Assembly (NCBI GenBank): GCA_964639225.1
Contig: CAZXCK010000004.1
Location: forward strand, 17,033-81,032
Source: CAZXCK01 sp964639225
Lineage (GTDB): Bacteria; Chloroflexota; Anaerolineae; Aggregatilineales; Phototrophicaceae
Length of the DNA: 64,000 nucleotides
Reading direction: 5' to 3'
Part shown: piece after piece, positions 18,338 to 26,605 of the stretch
How the letters are laid out: every line of letters starts with the position of its first letter
How positions within the stretch are numbered: the stretch's first letter is position 1
The notes under the pieces: generated by a model
Seen by the model: the letters and a program-made list of their open reading frames with translations, nothing else
What the model was told of the DNA's origin: nothing
Databases searched by the model: none
Position numbers and translations under genes: made by a program

Positions 18338-18462
18338 CAATTCACCCCCATGAATTGTGATAAATTGAGATTGCCTGGTAGCAGTTGCCCCCACCACTCT
18401 ACCAGGCTGGCTTCCCCGATAACCAGACGCCCCCGGTCCTCCCTGGGGCGTTTGGTTTTTAT
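18338..18462 (+). ncRNA. Candidate small RNA with its own intrinsic terminator
   Basis: The 367-base gap between the trk operon and the next gene holds no credible CDS but has ordered structure on the plus strand. In order: inverted repeat CAATTCA/TGAATTG (18338-18357), a TGATAA -10-like box (18358-18363), a perfect 9-bp hairpin GCCTGGTAG/CTACCAGGC (18373-18407), then a strong intrinsic terminator (18421-18460). No plus-strand gene precedes this terminator. The transcript would be about 95 nt. I do not recognise a known RNA family. Confidence 0.45.
18421..18460 (+). terminator. Intrinsic terminator of the candidate small RNA
   Basis: A 13-bp stem with one G-U pair (18421-18433 with 18445-18457) is followed by TTTTTATT. 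The T-tract is only on the plus strand, where no CDS lies upstream. Confidence 0.8.
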
Positions 18463-18483
18463 TGGCCCGGGCGCGGACGACGA

Positions 18484-18636
18484 TTACAGCCAGTTCGTGA
18501 CGATGAATCCCATCACCAGCGAAGCCAGTAAAACCATCAACAGCACAATGCCCAGAAAGCGCAGCAGGTCTTTCATCTGCTGGCGTTCCTGGTCGCTGAA
18601 CGGCTCGCGCGGGGGACGGGGCGGCTTCTGGGTCAT
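18484..18636 (-). CDS. Small single-span membrane protein, 50 residues
   Basis: It starts at the ATG at 18636, six bases after GAGGAGGG, one of the best ribosome binding sites in the window. The product has a Pro/Arg/Lys-rich N-terminus (MTQKPPRPPREPF), a charged helix and one hydrophobic segment (residues 29-48). It resembles small, uncharacterised Chloroflexota membrane proteins only in general form. It sits alone between the small-RNA candidate and a divergent lipoprotein gene. Confidence 0.65.
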   Translation of the reverse strand: MTQKPPRPPREPFSDQERQQMKDLLRFLGIVLLMVLLASLVMGFIVTNWL

Positions 18637-18751
18637 GGCATCCCTCCTCACACTTTTATGCTGCCCCATATCTCCAGGCTATTATAGCGGCTGCGCGCCG
18701 CGCTGGCTTGCCTTTTTGGTGAAAACTATCCGGTTACGAGCCGAAACGCCA

Positions 18752-18760
18752 TGCTATAAT
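18752..18760 (+). promoter_or_regulatory. Extended -10 promoter of the lipoprotein gene
   Basis: TGC followed by a perfect TATAAT (18755-18760), 40 bases before the start codon. No convincing -35 element, as is common with extended -10 promoters. Confidence 0.55.
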
Positions 18761-18800
18761 CAGTGAATACTGGTCACACGGCAGCAACCGGAGGGTATAC

Positions 18801-19409
18801 GTGAACGTAGCGCGATGGACAGCCTGGGGGCTTATAGCGATTCTGCTGGCGGCGTGTGGCGGCATCGGCGAGGGCGAGTCTGGTGACACCCCGGCTTTGC
18901 CACAGACCGTCAGCGCGGCATCGGTGCTGACCGGCGTGATTACCGTCAGCTTCCCGGAGGGCTGGGTCGCGCGCGCCGCGCGTGGTGAGATCAACCTGGC
19001 CAACAGCCAGACCGCGCTGGACACCGCCGGTGATCCACAACCAGGGCAGATCGCCGGCACGCTGATGGCCTTCCCGCTGCCGCTGCTGCCGTCGCAGTTG
19101 GGTATCCAGCCCAGCGCCACCGCAACCCAGGTACTACAGCAGTTCGTGCGCAGCCTCACATCCGGCGTCTCCGAGCGTGAGGCCCGTTTCGCCGAAGCGG
19201 AGACATTCACCGTCCAGGAGCGCCCCGCCGCCCTCGCCCAGGGAACGATCACCCAGCAGGGGCAAACGGTCAACGCTTACGTGGCGACGGTGGACGGCGG
19301 TGAAGGTTATGTCATACTGCTGCTGGTCGCGGCTGGGGGCAGCACCAGCGAACAGCTTCAGATGGCGCGCAGCATCGCCCAGAGTGTGATCTACGAGCCG
19401 CCGGACTGA
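18801..19409 (+). CDS. Lipoprotein of unknown function
   Basis: A protein of 202 residues from a GTG start seven bases after GGAGGG. The signal is MNVARWTAWGLIAILLAAC (lipobox LAAC, Cys19), followed by a Gly/Glu-rich tether. The mature part has alternating strands and helices (ITVSFPEGWVARA, FTVQERPAALAQGTI), with the pattern of PsbP/Mog1-like or DUF1795-like folds: a 'FPEGW' strand and a late 'ALAQG' strand. This fold guess is tentative. The PfkB-type kinase gene follows after 43 bases and may be cotranscribed. Confidence 0.7.
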   Translation: MNVARWTAWGLIAILLAACGGIGEGESGDTPALPQTVSAASVLTGVITVSFPEGWVARAARGEINLANSQTALDTAGDPQPGQIAGTLMAFPLPLLPSQLGIQPSATATQVLQQFVRSLTSGVSEREARFAEAETFTVQERPAALAQGTITQQGQTVNAYVATVDGGEGYVILLLVAAGGSTSEQLQMARSIAQSVIYEPPD

Positions 19410-19452
19410 TGACCGGCGTGTGTTTAACCATTTCAGCCAGGAGATAAACTGC

Positions 19453-20391
19453 ATGAGCGTTGTGTCGATGGGAGAGCTGTTGATCGATTTTGTCGCGCTG
19501 GAGAGCGGCGTAAGCGTGGGCGAGGCATCCGGCTTCCAGAAGGCGCCGGGCGGCGCACCGGCCAATGTGGCGGTCGCTGTGGCGCGGCTGGGCCATAAAA
19601 GCGCGTTTATCGGCCAGGTAGGCGACGACCCCTTCGGGCATTATCTGGCCGGAGTACTGGCCGAAACCGGCGTGGATACCAGCGGCCTGCGCTTTCACGA
19701 TGGCGCGCGCACGGCGCTGGCGTTTGTGTCGCTGGCGGCTGGCGGCGAGCGCAGCTTCGTCTTTTATCGCCATCCCAGTGCCGATATGCTCATGGAGCCA
19801 AAAGACGTAGCGATGGGCGTCATCGAGGCGGCGCGCATTTTTCACTACGGCAGCATCACGCTCATCGGCGAGCCGAGCCGGTCGGCGACGGTCGCCGCCG
19901 CCCGCTTCGCCCGTGATCGCGGCCTGACCGTGTCGTATGACCCTAATCTGCGGCTGGCGCTGTGGCCTGGCGCCGATGCCGCCCGCGAGGGCATGCTGGC
20001 CGGGCTGGACTATGCGCATGTGGTCAAAATCAGCGACGAAGAACTGGAATTCATGACCGGCGGTTCCGATGTCGCACCACTGTGGCGCGGCGACATGCGG
20101 CTGATCGTGGTCACACACGGCGAGAACGGCGCGACGGCCTACACCCGCGATGGTCAGAGCGTACACCAGCCGTCGTATCGCGTGGAGCCGGTCGATACCA
20201 CCGGCGCGGGCGATGGCTTCGTGGCTGGCGTGCTGGCCGGTATTCTGGAGCATCCAGACAACTACCTGGACCACATGCCATCGATTTTACAACTGGCGAA
20301 CGCCGTCGGCGCTATGGCGACCACGCGGCGCGGCGCCATTCCGGCGCTGCCTCTCCGCGACGACGTCGAGTCGTTTATGGCGCGTGGTTAA
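19453..20391 (+). CDS. PfkB family carbohydrate kinase (fructokinase-like)
   Basis: A cytoplasmic sugar kinase of 312 residues. The ATG at 19453 follows AGGAGA by eight bases and is preferred over the upstream start at 19420. The ribokinase fold is clear: N-terminal MGELLIDFV, GGAPANVAVAVARLG (sugar-binding signature 1), VSYDPNLR, then signature 2 in DTTGAGDGFVAGVL with the catalytic Asp in GAGD. The DPNLR and GAPANVA pattern resembles fructokinase or 2-keto-3-deoxygluconate kinase; the substrate is undecided. The GNAT gene follows after 14 bases. Confidence 0.9.
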   Translation: MSVVSMGELLIDFVALESGVSVGEASGFQKAPGGAPANVAVAVARLGHKSAFIGQVGDDPFGHYLAGVLAETGVDTSGLRFHDGARTALAFVSLAAGGERSFVFYRHPSADMLMEPKDVAMGVIEAARIFHYGSITLIGEPSRSATVAAARFARDRGLTVSYDPNLRLALWPGADAAREGMLAGLDYAHVVKISDEELEFMTGGSDVAPLWRGDMRLIVVTHGENGATAYTRDGQSVHQPSYRVEPVDTTGAGDGFVAGVLAGILEHPDNYLDHMPSILQLANAVGAMATTRRGAIPALPLRDDVESFMARG

Positions 20392-20405
20392 GCAGGGTAC
20401 CAATC

Positions 20406-20978
20406 ATGAAGATGACCGACCCCATTCTGCTGGATTTCCCGGATCAGTTCGAAACCGAGCGCCTGCTGCTACGGGCGATGCGCCCCGGAGATGGCGCTGT
20501 CATCAACGAGGCGGTCGTTGAATCGCTGCCGGAGCTGCGCCGCTGGATGCCCTGGGCCTACAATGGCCAGACGCTCGACGAGAGCGAAGCCTATGCCCGC
20601 CGCTCCGCCGCCGATTACATCCAGCGCAAACAGTTTCCGCTGGCCATATTCGAGCGCGAGACAGGGCGCTTTGTCGGTGGCACCGGCCTGCATCGCATCG
20701 AGTGGGAAGTGCCCGCGTTTGAAATCGGCTACTGGGTGCGCACATCGCTGCAAGGCCGGGGCTACATCACCGAAGCGGTCGTCCGGCTGACGCAGGTCAC
20801 CTTTGATCTGCTCGACGCGCGCCGGGTATGCATCCACTGCGACGCAGCCAACGAGCGCAGCGCCAACGTCGCCCGTCGCGCTGGCTACGAGCAGGAAGCG
20901 CACCTGCGTAAAGACCGGCGCGATGTCAATGACAAGCTGTGCGATACGCTGATATTCGCTAAGGTGCGCCCGAATTAG
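20406..20978 (+). CDS. GNAT N-acetyltransferase, RimJ/RimL type
   Basis: A protein of 190 residues. The opening FETERLLLRAMRPGDG, then FVGGTGLHRIEWEVPAFEIGYWVR, the acetyl-CoA loop SLQGRGYITEAV and NERSANVARRAGYEQEAHLRK are the standard RimJ/RimL set. Such enzymes acetylate N-termini of ribosomal proteins or small amines. The target is unknown. The start is the ATG at 20406; a second in-frame ATG lies two codons later. It converges on the rhodanese gene with a 4-base overlap. Confidence 0.9.
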   Translation: MKMTDPILLDFPDQFETERLLLRAMRPGDGAVINEAVVESLPELRRWMPWAYNGQTLDESEAYARRSAADYIQRKQFPLAIFERETGRFVGGTGLHRIEWEVPAFEIGYWVRTSLQGRGYITEAVVRLTQVTFDLLDARRVCIHCDAANERSANVARRAGYEQEAHLRKDRRDVNDKLCDTLIFAKVRPN

Positions 20979-21334
20979 TCTGTTTGCGGCCCGCGATCAA
21001 GCGGGCCGCGATGGCGCGCCCAGCCCAGCGTACCGGTATCCAGATTGTATATGTCCATCTGATTCAGGCCGCTGTAGCGCAGAATCTGGGCGGCCATGAT
21101 GCTGCGATTACCACTGCGACACACCACCACAATCGGCGCATCTCCGGCGATTTGCGCAATCTCTGCGGCTCGGCCCGGCAGCTCGTCCAGAGGAATGTTC
21201 ACCGCGCCGGGTATACGCGCTTCTTCAAATTCCTCGATGGTGCGCACATCCAGCAGCAGATGCGACTGCTGGGGTGCATAAAAGCGGTTGCGGTAGTCCT
21301 GCACGTTGATGTCTTCAAAACTCAGTTTACTCAC
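20975..21334 (-). CDS. Single-domain rhodanese
   Basis: A protein of 119 residues from a GTG at 21334 preceded by CGGAG; an ATG at 21415 would add 27 residues with no visible function. The rhodanese domain has LLLDVRTIEEFEEARIPGAVNIP and the active-site loop VCRSGNRS with the persulfide-carrying Cys. It handles sulfane sulfur, in thiosulfate or persulfide transfer. The gene stands alone and is divergent from the Fur-family regulator, across an intergenic region rich in palindromes. Confidence 0.9.
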   Translation of the reverse strand: MSKLSFEDINVQDYRNRFYAPQQSHLLLDVRTIEEFEEARIPGAVNIPLDELPGRAAEIAQIAGDAPIVVVCRSGNRSIMAAQILRYSGLNQMDIYNLDTGTLGWARHRGPLDRGPQTD

Positions 21335-21435
21335 GTAAGCGGCTCCGAATGGCTGGTTTGTGAATGAATCGGCAAAAGCCCGCCAGATTTTACATGACTC
21401 ATGCTGATTACGCATCTGTCGTTACCGGCGAAAAA

Positions 21436-21450
21436 TTAACCTGGGGTTAA
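21436..21450. promoter_or_regulatory. Perfect inverted repeat TTAACC-TGG-GGTTAA
   Basis: A 6-3-6 palindrome in the rhodanese/Fur-regulator intergenic region, in an A/T-rich context. It is a possible operator for either gene. Confidence 0.4.
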
Positions 21451-21514
21451 CATTTTCTTTCTTTAACGTGAATTTATTATCAATGCGGGTAAAGTGACAT
21501 TAGCATACCGCCTC

Positions 21515-21528
21515 GTGACATCTGTCAC
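21515..21528. promoter_or_regulatory. Perfect inverted repeat GTGACA-TC-TGTCAC
   Basis: A 6-2-6 palindrome about 70 bases before the Fur-family start codon. It is unlike the classic AT-rich Fur box, but its position suits autoregulation of the iron operon. Confidence 0.45.
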
Positions 21529-21597
21529 TAACACGGATAGCTGTTCAGGTCATAAACTGCTAAATAAGAACGACTTGCAATAACAAGAAGCAGCGCG

Positions 21598-22056
21598 ATG
21601 ACTTTCACCCAGCAGGCCAGCGAGGCGATTCGCAAATCCGGAGGACGCATGACCGCCCAGCGGCGGCTCATTGTCGATCTGCTGGCGGAAGCCAGTCAGA
21701 ACATGGATGCCGAGACGCTCTACCAGCGCCTGCAAACCTACAACGCCGATGTCAGCCTGGCGACCGTCTACCGCACCCTCAATGTTCTGGAAAATGCCGG
21801 ACTCATCCAGCAGCGGTACCAGTCGCCAGATCACGAGCGCCGCTATTACGAGCCGATCCATGCCGAAGCCGACTATCACTTCACCTGCCGCCGCTGCCGC
21901 CAGATCACGTCATTCAAGCTGCCGCAGATGGAAGCCATCAGGCAGCACATCGCCGAGCAGATCGGTGCCGAAGTGATGACGCTGTGTATGTGTGTCGACG
22001 GCCTGTGTGCCGCTTGTCGCCAGGAACTCGCCGCATCAACTGATAACCACTCATAA
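21598..22056 (+). CDS. Fur family metal-responsive regulator
   Basis: A DNA-binding protein of 152 residues. The winged-helix domain (1-85) has the recognition region DVSLATVYRTLNVLENAGLI. The dimerisation domain holds two CxxC pairs, Cys97/Cys100 and Cys137/Cys140, forming the structural zinc site, plus Cys130 and Cys132. The position directly before feoAB suggests an Fe(II)-sensing Fur, but Zur or PerR cannot be excluded by sequence alone. feoA starts 15 bases after it. Two palindromes upstream are candidate operators. Confidence 0.93.
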   Translation: MTFTQQASEAIRKSGGRMTAQRRLIVDLLAEASQNMDAETLYQRLQTYNADVSLATVYRTLNVLENAGLIQQRYQSPDHERRYYEPIHAEADYHFTCRRCRQITSFKLPQMEAIRQHIAEQIGAEVMTLCMCVDGLCAACRQELAASTDNHS

Positions 22057-22071
22057 CGACAGGATTTTCCC

Positions 22072-22350
22072 ATGACGATGCTCGCCAAACCCATCGAGCC
22101 AGCCGCTCCACTGCCCTTAAGCATGGTGACTTCCGGCCAGACGGTCGAACTGGTTGAGATTCGCAGCGGCCATCGGCTGCGCAGGCGCCTGGCCGAGCTG
22201 GGCCTGCATGTGGGGACGCCTATGCGTGTGGTGCAGGGAACGCTGCGCGGGCCGGTCATCCTGGCTGTTAAAGACGATTGCCGGCTGGCGCTGGGTCGAG
22301 GCATCACCCAACGCATTATCGTCATGCCAACAGCAAGTGACAAAGCCTGA
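22072..22350 (+). CDS. feoA: Ferrous iron transport protein A
   Basis: A small SH3-like protein of 92 residues that associates with FeoB. The core reads LVEIRSGHRLRRRLAELGLHVGTPMRVVQ and then GPVILAVKDDCRLALGRGIAxx-like end (LGRGITQRIIV), all typical of FeoA. It has a Pro-rich N-terminal extension of about 20 residues. It lies 15 bases after the Fur-family gene and 14 before feoB. Confidence 0.93.
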   Translation: MTMLAKPIEPAAPLPLSMVTSGQTVELVEIRSGHRLRRRLAELGLHVGTPMRVVQGTLRGPVILAVKDDCRLALGRGITQRIIVMPTASDKA

Positions 22351-22364
22351 CAGGGATCCAGTCT

Positions 22365-24611
22365 ATGCCAACCCAATCTTATCGTATCGTGCTCGCTGGC
22401 AACCCCAATGTCGGCAAGAGCACGCTTTTTAATGCGCTTACCGGTGCCAGCCAGCACGTCGGTAACTGGCCCGGCAAGACCGTCGAGAAAAAAGAGGGCC
22501 GGGTCGATATTCAGGGCCGTGAATGTTTCGTCGTAGACCTGCCCGGCACCTACAGCCTGACGGCCTACTCCATCGAAGAGATCATCTCCCGCGACTACCT
22601 CATCGACGAAAAACCGAACGCCGTCGTAGCCGTGGTCGATGCGTCCAACCTGGAACGCAATCTGTATCTGGTCGTGCAACTGCTGGAACTGGAAGTGCCT
22701 GTCATTCTGGCGCTGAACATGACCGACATCGCCACCAAGCGCGGCCTCAACATCGACCCGGCGGCACTCTCGGCCCGCCTGGGTAGTGTGCCTGTCATCG
22801 AGACGACGCACGGCCAGCTCAACCGCGTGGAGCAGCTCAAGGATGCGATCAACCGCCTGGACAGCGCACCCCGCCCGCTGCGCGTCGATTACGGTTCGAC
22901 ACTGGAAACCGAGATCGCCATGCTGACCCAGCGCATCAAAGCCAGCCCTAACCTCGCCGCGCGCTATACGCCGCGCTGGCTGGCGGTGCAGCTCCTGGAA
23001 GACGACGATAACCTGGTCGAGCGTCTGCGCGCCGAGGGCGGCCATGACGACCTGATCGACGCGGCAGCCAGCGCCGCTGCCCGCATCGAAGCGACCACCG
23101 AAGAGGAAGCGGCCACACTCATCGCCGACCATCGCTACCAGTTTATCGCCAGCATTGTACGCGGCACCGTGATACGTGGCGCATCGGCGTCGGAGACATT
23201 CTCCGACCGGGTAGACCAGATCGTGACGCATCGCACCTGGGGTGTGCCCATCTTCCTGCTGTTGATGTGGATCGTGTTCCAGTTTACAGCCAACGTCAGC
23301 GCGCCGTTTGTCGAGTTCACCGAAATGCTGTTCGAAGGCCCCCTCACCCGCTGGACGGTGGCCCTGCTGGGAGTCGTCGGTCTGAGTGAAACCTGGTTCG
23401 AGAGCCTGATGGTCGATGGCGTCATCGCCGGTGTGGGCGGCGTGCTGGTCTTCGTACCGGTGCTGTTCGCGCTGTATCTGGCGCTGGCTGTACTCGAAGA
23501 TTCCGGTTACATGGCGCGTTCAGCCTTTGTGATGGATCGCTTTATGACCGCGCTGGGCCTGCACGGTAAAAGCTTTCTGCCGATGATGGTGGGTTTTGGC
23601 TGCACCGTCCCGGCGATTTACGCCACGCGCACGCTGGACAACGAAACCGATCGCAAGATCACGGCTTTCCTGACGCCGTTCATGAGCTGCGGCGCGCGCC
23701 TGCCGGTCTACGTGTTGTTCGGCACGGTTTTCTTTGGCAGCAACTCCGGCACGCTGATTTTCGCCATGTACTTCACCGGCATTGTCGTGGCGCTGCTCAC
23801 CAGCCTGCTGCTGACCAAAGTGATCTATCGCGGGCGGATTGTGCCGCCGCTGGTCATCGAACTGCCCCCGTACCGCCTGCCAGCGCTGCGTACCGTAGGC
23901 CGGGACATCAGGCGGCGCGTCAGTTCGTTTGTGACCAATGCCGGTACCGTCATCCTGGCGGCTTCGGTGGTGTTGTGGTTCATGCTGTCGGTCCCAGCCA
24001 GCGGCAGCCTTAGCCAGTTCAATGATGTTGAGATGGATAACAGCGTGTTCAGCGCCCTCAGCAGAAGTATCGCGCCGGCGCTGTCACCAGCGGGCTTCGG
24101 CACCTGGGAAGCCAGCGGCGCACTGGTCACCGGGCTGATCGCCAAAGAGGTCGTCATCGCCACCATGAACCAGATTTATGTCGGCGAAGAGGAAGAGCCA
24201 GCAGCGGAGAGCAGCACATTCGTCGACGATATGGGAGAGATTGTCACCGGTTTTGGCGAAGCGATGATCCTCACTGGCCAGGAGATCGTCAACATCGTGC
24301 CGCGCACGCTGAACCTGATTCCGGGCCTGTCCCTGCCCGATGTCCAGTTCCTGGGCGGCGGAGAAGACGAAGCAATCGCCAGCAACAGCCTGGAACAGGC
24401 GCTGCACAGCGCCTTCACCCCGCTGGCAGCGGTAGCTTTCACTGTGTTCATTCTGCTGTATGTACCGTGCATGGCCACTGTCGGTGCTATGCGCCAGGAG
24501 TTCGGCTGGCGCTGGGCACTGTATCAGGCAGGCTATATGCTGCTGGTGGCCTGGCTGGCGGCGGTCATCGTCTACCAGGGCGGGCAGTTATTGGGCTGGG
24601 GAGTAGCGTAA
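22365..24611 (+). CDS. feoB: Ferrous iron transporter FeoB
   Basis: A membrane protein of 748 residues. The N-terminal G domain has G1 GNPNVGKST (12-20), G3 DLPG (58-61) and G4 NMTD; a helical GDI-like domain follows to about residue 270. The membrane part contains the paired Gate motifs with conserved Cys: VGFGCTVPAIYATR and MSCGARLPVYVLFG. Between late membrane segments is an extra loop with acidic EEEEPAAESS and GGGEDEA. It imports Fe(II). It sits in a fur-feoA-feoB-feoC-like operon. Confidence 0.97.
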   Translation: MPTQSYRIVLAGNPNVGKSTLFNALTGASQHVGNWPGKTVEKKEGRVDIQGRECFVVDLPGTYSLTAYSIEEIISRDYLIDEKPNAVVAVVDASNLERNLYLVVQLLELEVPVILALNMTDIATKRGLNIDPAALSARLGSVPVIETTHGQLNRVEQLKDAINRLDSAPRPLRVDYGSTLETEIAMLTQRIKASPNLAARYTPRWLAVQLLEDDDNLVERLRAEGGHDDLIDAAASAAARIEATTEEEAATLIADHRYQFIASIVRGTVIRGASASETFSDRVDQIVTHRTWGVPIFLLLMWIVFQFTANVSAPFVEFTEMLFEGPLTRWTVALLGVVGLSETWFESLMVDGVIAGVGGVLVFVPVLFALYLALAVLEDSGYMARSAFVMDRFMTALGLHGKSFLPMMVGFGCTVPAIYATRTLDNETDRKITAFLTPFMSCGARLPVYVLFGTVFFGSNSGTLIFAMYFTGIVVALLTSLLLTKVIYRGRIVPPLVIELPPYRLPALRTVGRDIRRRVSSFVTNAGTVILAASVVLWFMLSVPASGSLSQFNDVEMDNSVFSALSRSIAPALSPAGFGTWEASGALVTGLIAKEVVIATMNQIYVGEEEEPAAESSTFVDDMGEIVTGFGEAMILTGQEIVNIVPRTLNLIPGLSLPDVQFLGGGEDEAIASNSLEQALHSAFTPLAAVAFTVFILLYVPCMATVGAMRQEFGWRWALYQAGYMLLVAWLAAVIVYQGGQLLGWGVA

Positions 24612-24614
24612 ATC

Positions 24615-24956
24615 ATGGCGAGCGTACTGAAGCAGGTTCTTCAGCATTTCGAAAACCGCGCCGGGGCCGTCTCCCTGGCGCAGATGGCCCGCGACCTCAA
24701 TGTTGACCCGGCCACTCTGGAAGGCATGATCGACTACTGGGTGCGGCGCGGTCGGCTGCGGGCCAGCGGCGGACCCGTCCAGGCATGCAGCGCCTGCGGT
24801 GTCAGAAGTGGCTGCCCATTCGTCAGTAAAATGCCGCGCTTCTACGAAATAGCGAACAGTGACAAACCCATCCCGACAGGCTCTGCGCCCTGCGACCAGC
24901 CTGCAGAAGCCGAGCCAGAGGCACGACCTTCCTGCAGCCGCTGCGGGCCGGTTTAG
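24615..24956 (+). CDS. FeoC-like winged-helix protein with Cys clusters
   Basis: A protein of 113 residues beginning 3 bases after the feoB stop. Residues 1-50 are a small winged helix (VSLAQMARDLNVDPATLEGMIDYWVRRGRLR). It is followed by CSACGVRSGC (Cys58, 61, 67), the place where FeoC binds an Fe-S cluster. A second group, Cys93, Cys107 and Cys110 (CSRCGP at the end), is unusual. FeoC controls FeoB stability or activity in response to iron or oxygen. The end overlaps the convergent GNAT gene by four bases. Confidence 0.85.
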   Translation: MASVLKQVLQHFENRAGAVSLAQMARDLNVDPATLEGMIDYWVRRGRLRASGGPVQACSACGVRSGCPFVSKMPRFYEIANSDKPIPTGSAPCDQPAEAEPEARPSCSRCGPV

Positions 24957-25405
24957 ACCAGCTCGAAGGCCATCAGCGGCAGCATCCGTCCCGGCCAGAT
25001 CGCCGACTCGCTCTGACCGATACGCTTGGCGCCCATCGCCTCATAGAACGCCTCGGTGTGCGGATCACTGTTGATGAACATCGTCTCAAAGCCCAGTTCG
25101 CGGGCGGTAGCGATCGCATGCAGCCAAAGCTGCCGCCCATAACCGGTCCCGATGGCATCCGGGTCGATGAATAGATATTCCAGTTCGACCGCGTCTTCTT
25201 CACGGGCGAACAAACCGTAAAAACCGACAACACGATCGTTATCTACCAGCACGTTGACGGTATTCTGGTTAATGATTTCCGGCGTAAGGGTCAGGTCGGC
25301 ACGGCAGGCTGCAAGGAAATCAGGGTTGTAATCCCAGTAAGCTTTTGAGCGCAGGGCAAGGTCAGTAAGCAGCGGGGCATCGCCAGGTTGAGCGGGGCGG
25401 ATCAT
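24953..25405 (-). CDS. GNAT family N-acetyltransferase
   Basis: A protein of 150 residues from the ATG at 25405 (MIRPAQPGDAPLL). Further in-frame starts upstream would add a polar, unstructured N-terminus and are less likely. The fold is marked by VVGFYGLF, the strand VELEYLFIDPDAIGTGYGRQLW with the acetyl-CoA loop, and AFYEAMGAKRIG near the C-terminus. The substrate is unknown. It overlaps the FeoC-like gene and is unlikely to belong to the iron operon. Confidence 0.85.
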   Translation of the reverse strand: MIRPAQPGDAPLLTDLALRSKAYWDYNPDFLAACRADLTLTPEIINQNTVNVLVDNDRVVGFYGLFAREEDAVELEYLFIDPDAIGTGYGRQLWLHAIATARELGFETMFINSDPHTEAFYEAMGAKRIGQSESAIWPGRMLPLMAFELV

Positions 25406-25507
25406 CGAGCCAGCCCTTTTCGATGTGCTGCTGTCTCTACCGACAGAATGGGAGTTCATTTGCGTGTGATGTCGTGTCATTGGCAGGTGTTCGGCTCTGC
25501 GGCCAGA

Positions 25508-25536
25508 TTTACGACCAGTTGATTCGGTATTATAAT
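25508..25536 (+). promoter_or_regulatory. Sigma70-type promoter of the small exported-protein pair
   Basis: TTTACG (25508-25513) and a perfect TATAAT (25531-25536) with a 17-base spacer, 62 bases upstream of the start codon at 25599. Confidence 0.65.
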
Positions 25537-25598
25537 CCATTCCACGTTTTTGAGCATAGAACCGCCTGGTATGTGCGCTGCAAACTGGCGGGCCAATA

Positions 25599-26123
25599 AT
25601 GGAAAGATTGCGCATGAAACCCCGTATGTTCATCTTGATCGGTGTGGTGACGGTTATCGCCATAACCGCTGTGATTGTGCTGACGCTGATCTTTACCCCA
25701 GAGGAAAACCCGGCTTTCGCGGCATCGGTGCGTTTCGCCAACGCCGCCGGACTGGGCCAGGACGACATCGCCTTTGAGTTGTTGAGCGACGACATGCAGG
25801 CGTATGTCATCGACAACTGCCCGGATGGCAGCGTGTCGGCCTGTATCGCCGCCTACACCCCGGCAGACTGGGGCCGTCTGCTGCGCGAGGGCGCAGCGGT
25901 TTACCGGCGCTCGATTCCCGATGGCGGTGCCTGGGATGTCCAGTTGGTGGCGACCTACCAGTTTGGGCAGGGATTCGCCGGCGTGTGCCTCTATCATCGT
26001 ATGGAGCAGTCCGCATCCGGTGACTGGCGCGTAGCGGGCTGGTCCGGCTTTGTCTCCTGCGACGAGCCAGATTCCGGCATTCACGGCCTGCGCCGCAACG
26101 ACGCGCCCAACCGCGCCCCATGA
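25599..26123 (+). CDS. Membrane-anchored protein of unknown function
   Basis: A protein of 174 residues from the ATG at 25599; another ATG at 25614 follows GGAAAG well and may be the true start. It has one N-terminal membrane segment (residues 10-32) followed by an exported domain. 'ASVRFANAAGLGQDDIAFELLSDDMQAYV' resembles the first helices of NTF2-like or DUF4878-like domains, which is only a guess. Three Cys residues occur in the exported part. It overlaps the next gene by ATGA. Confidence 0.65.
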   Translation: MERLRMKPRMFILIGVVTVIAITAVIVLTLIFTPEENPAFAASVRFANAAGLGQDDIAFELLSDDMQAYVIDNCPDGSVSACIAAYTPADWGRLLREGAAVYRRSIPDGGAWDVQLVATYQFGQGFAGVCLYHRMEQSASGDWRVAGWSGFVSCDEPDSGIHGLRRNDAPNRAP

Positions 26124-26605
26124 ACGAAACGCGGAGATCGGCTGTAGCGTTCTGGCCTATAGCCGCGGGGGTAGCATTGGCGATTCTGCTGGTTGGCTGC
26201 GGCGCGCTGGTCCCGGCACAGGTGCCGCCCCAGCTCACCCACACGCCCGGCCCACCGGTGATCGTCACCGACGACGAAGTGCGCCTGACGGCGTTCCAGG
26301 TGCGCTACCCGCGAGGCTGGCAGGTCATCACCGGACCAGCCTTCGGCGATCCCTGGGTGATCTTTGTGAATCCTGACCAGAGTGCACTCATCGTGCTGGC
26401 AACCAACCCAGCCGATACAGCAGTCAGCCCACCGGCAGCTGGCGATGGTGTGTGCCGGCTGCAGCAGTCCGTCCAGTTGGGTGGCTCGCCACCGCAGATC
26501 ATCAGCGCGGCATTGGCGGCAGATAGCAACTGCGACGATCATCTGCCCACCTTCGAGCGCACACTCGAATCGCTGCAACCAGGGGCCGGGATTAACCAAC
26601 CATAA
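26120..26605 (+). CDS. Lipoprotein of unknown function
   Basis: A protein of 161 residues with a lipoprotein signal ending LAILLVGC, then a Pro/Gln tether. The mature region has a strand pattern like the lipoprotein at 18801 (VRYPRGWQVITGP recalls ITVSFPEGWVARA there), so the two may be distant relatives. Two Cys residues (in GVCRL and SNCDDH) could form a disulfide. It is translationally coupled (ATGA) to the preceding membrane protein. Confidence 0.7.
   Translation: MNETRRSAVAFWPIAAGVALAILLVGCGALVPAQVPPQLTHTPGPPVIVTDDEVRLTAFQVRYPRGWQVITGPAFGDPWVIFVNPDQSALIVLATNPADTAVSPPAAGDGVCRLQQSVQLGGSPPQIISAALAADSNCDDHLPTFERTLESLQPGAGINQP

Noticed and set aside
19962..20405. Extended open frame ahead of the GNAT gene
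   Set aside because: It overlaps the PfkB-type gene in another frame and has random-looking Arg-rich sequence; the GNAT domain begins at 20406.
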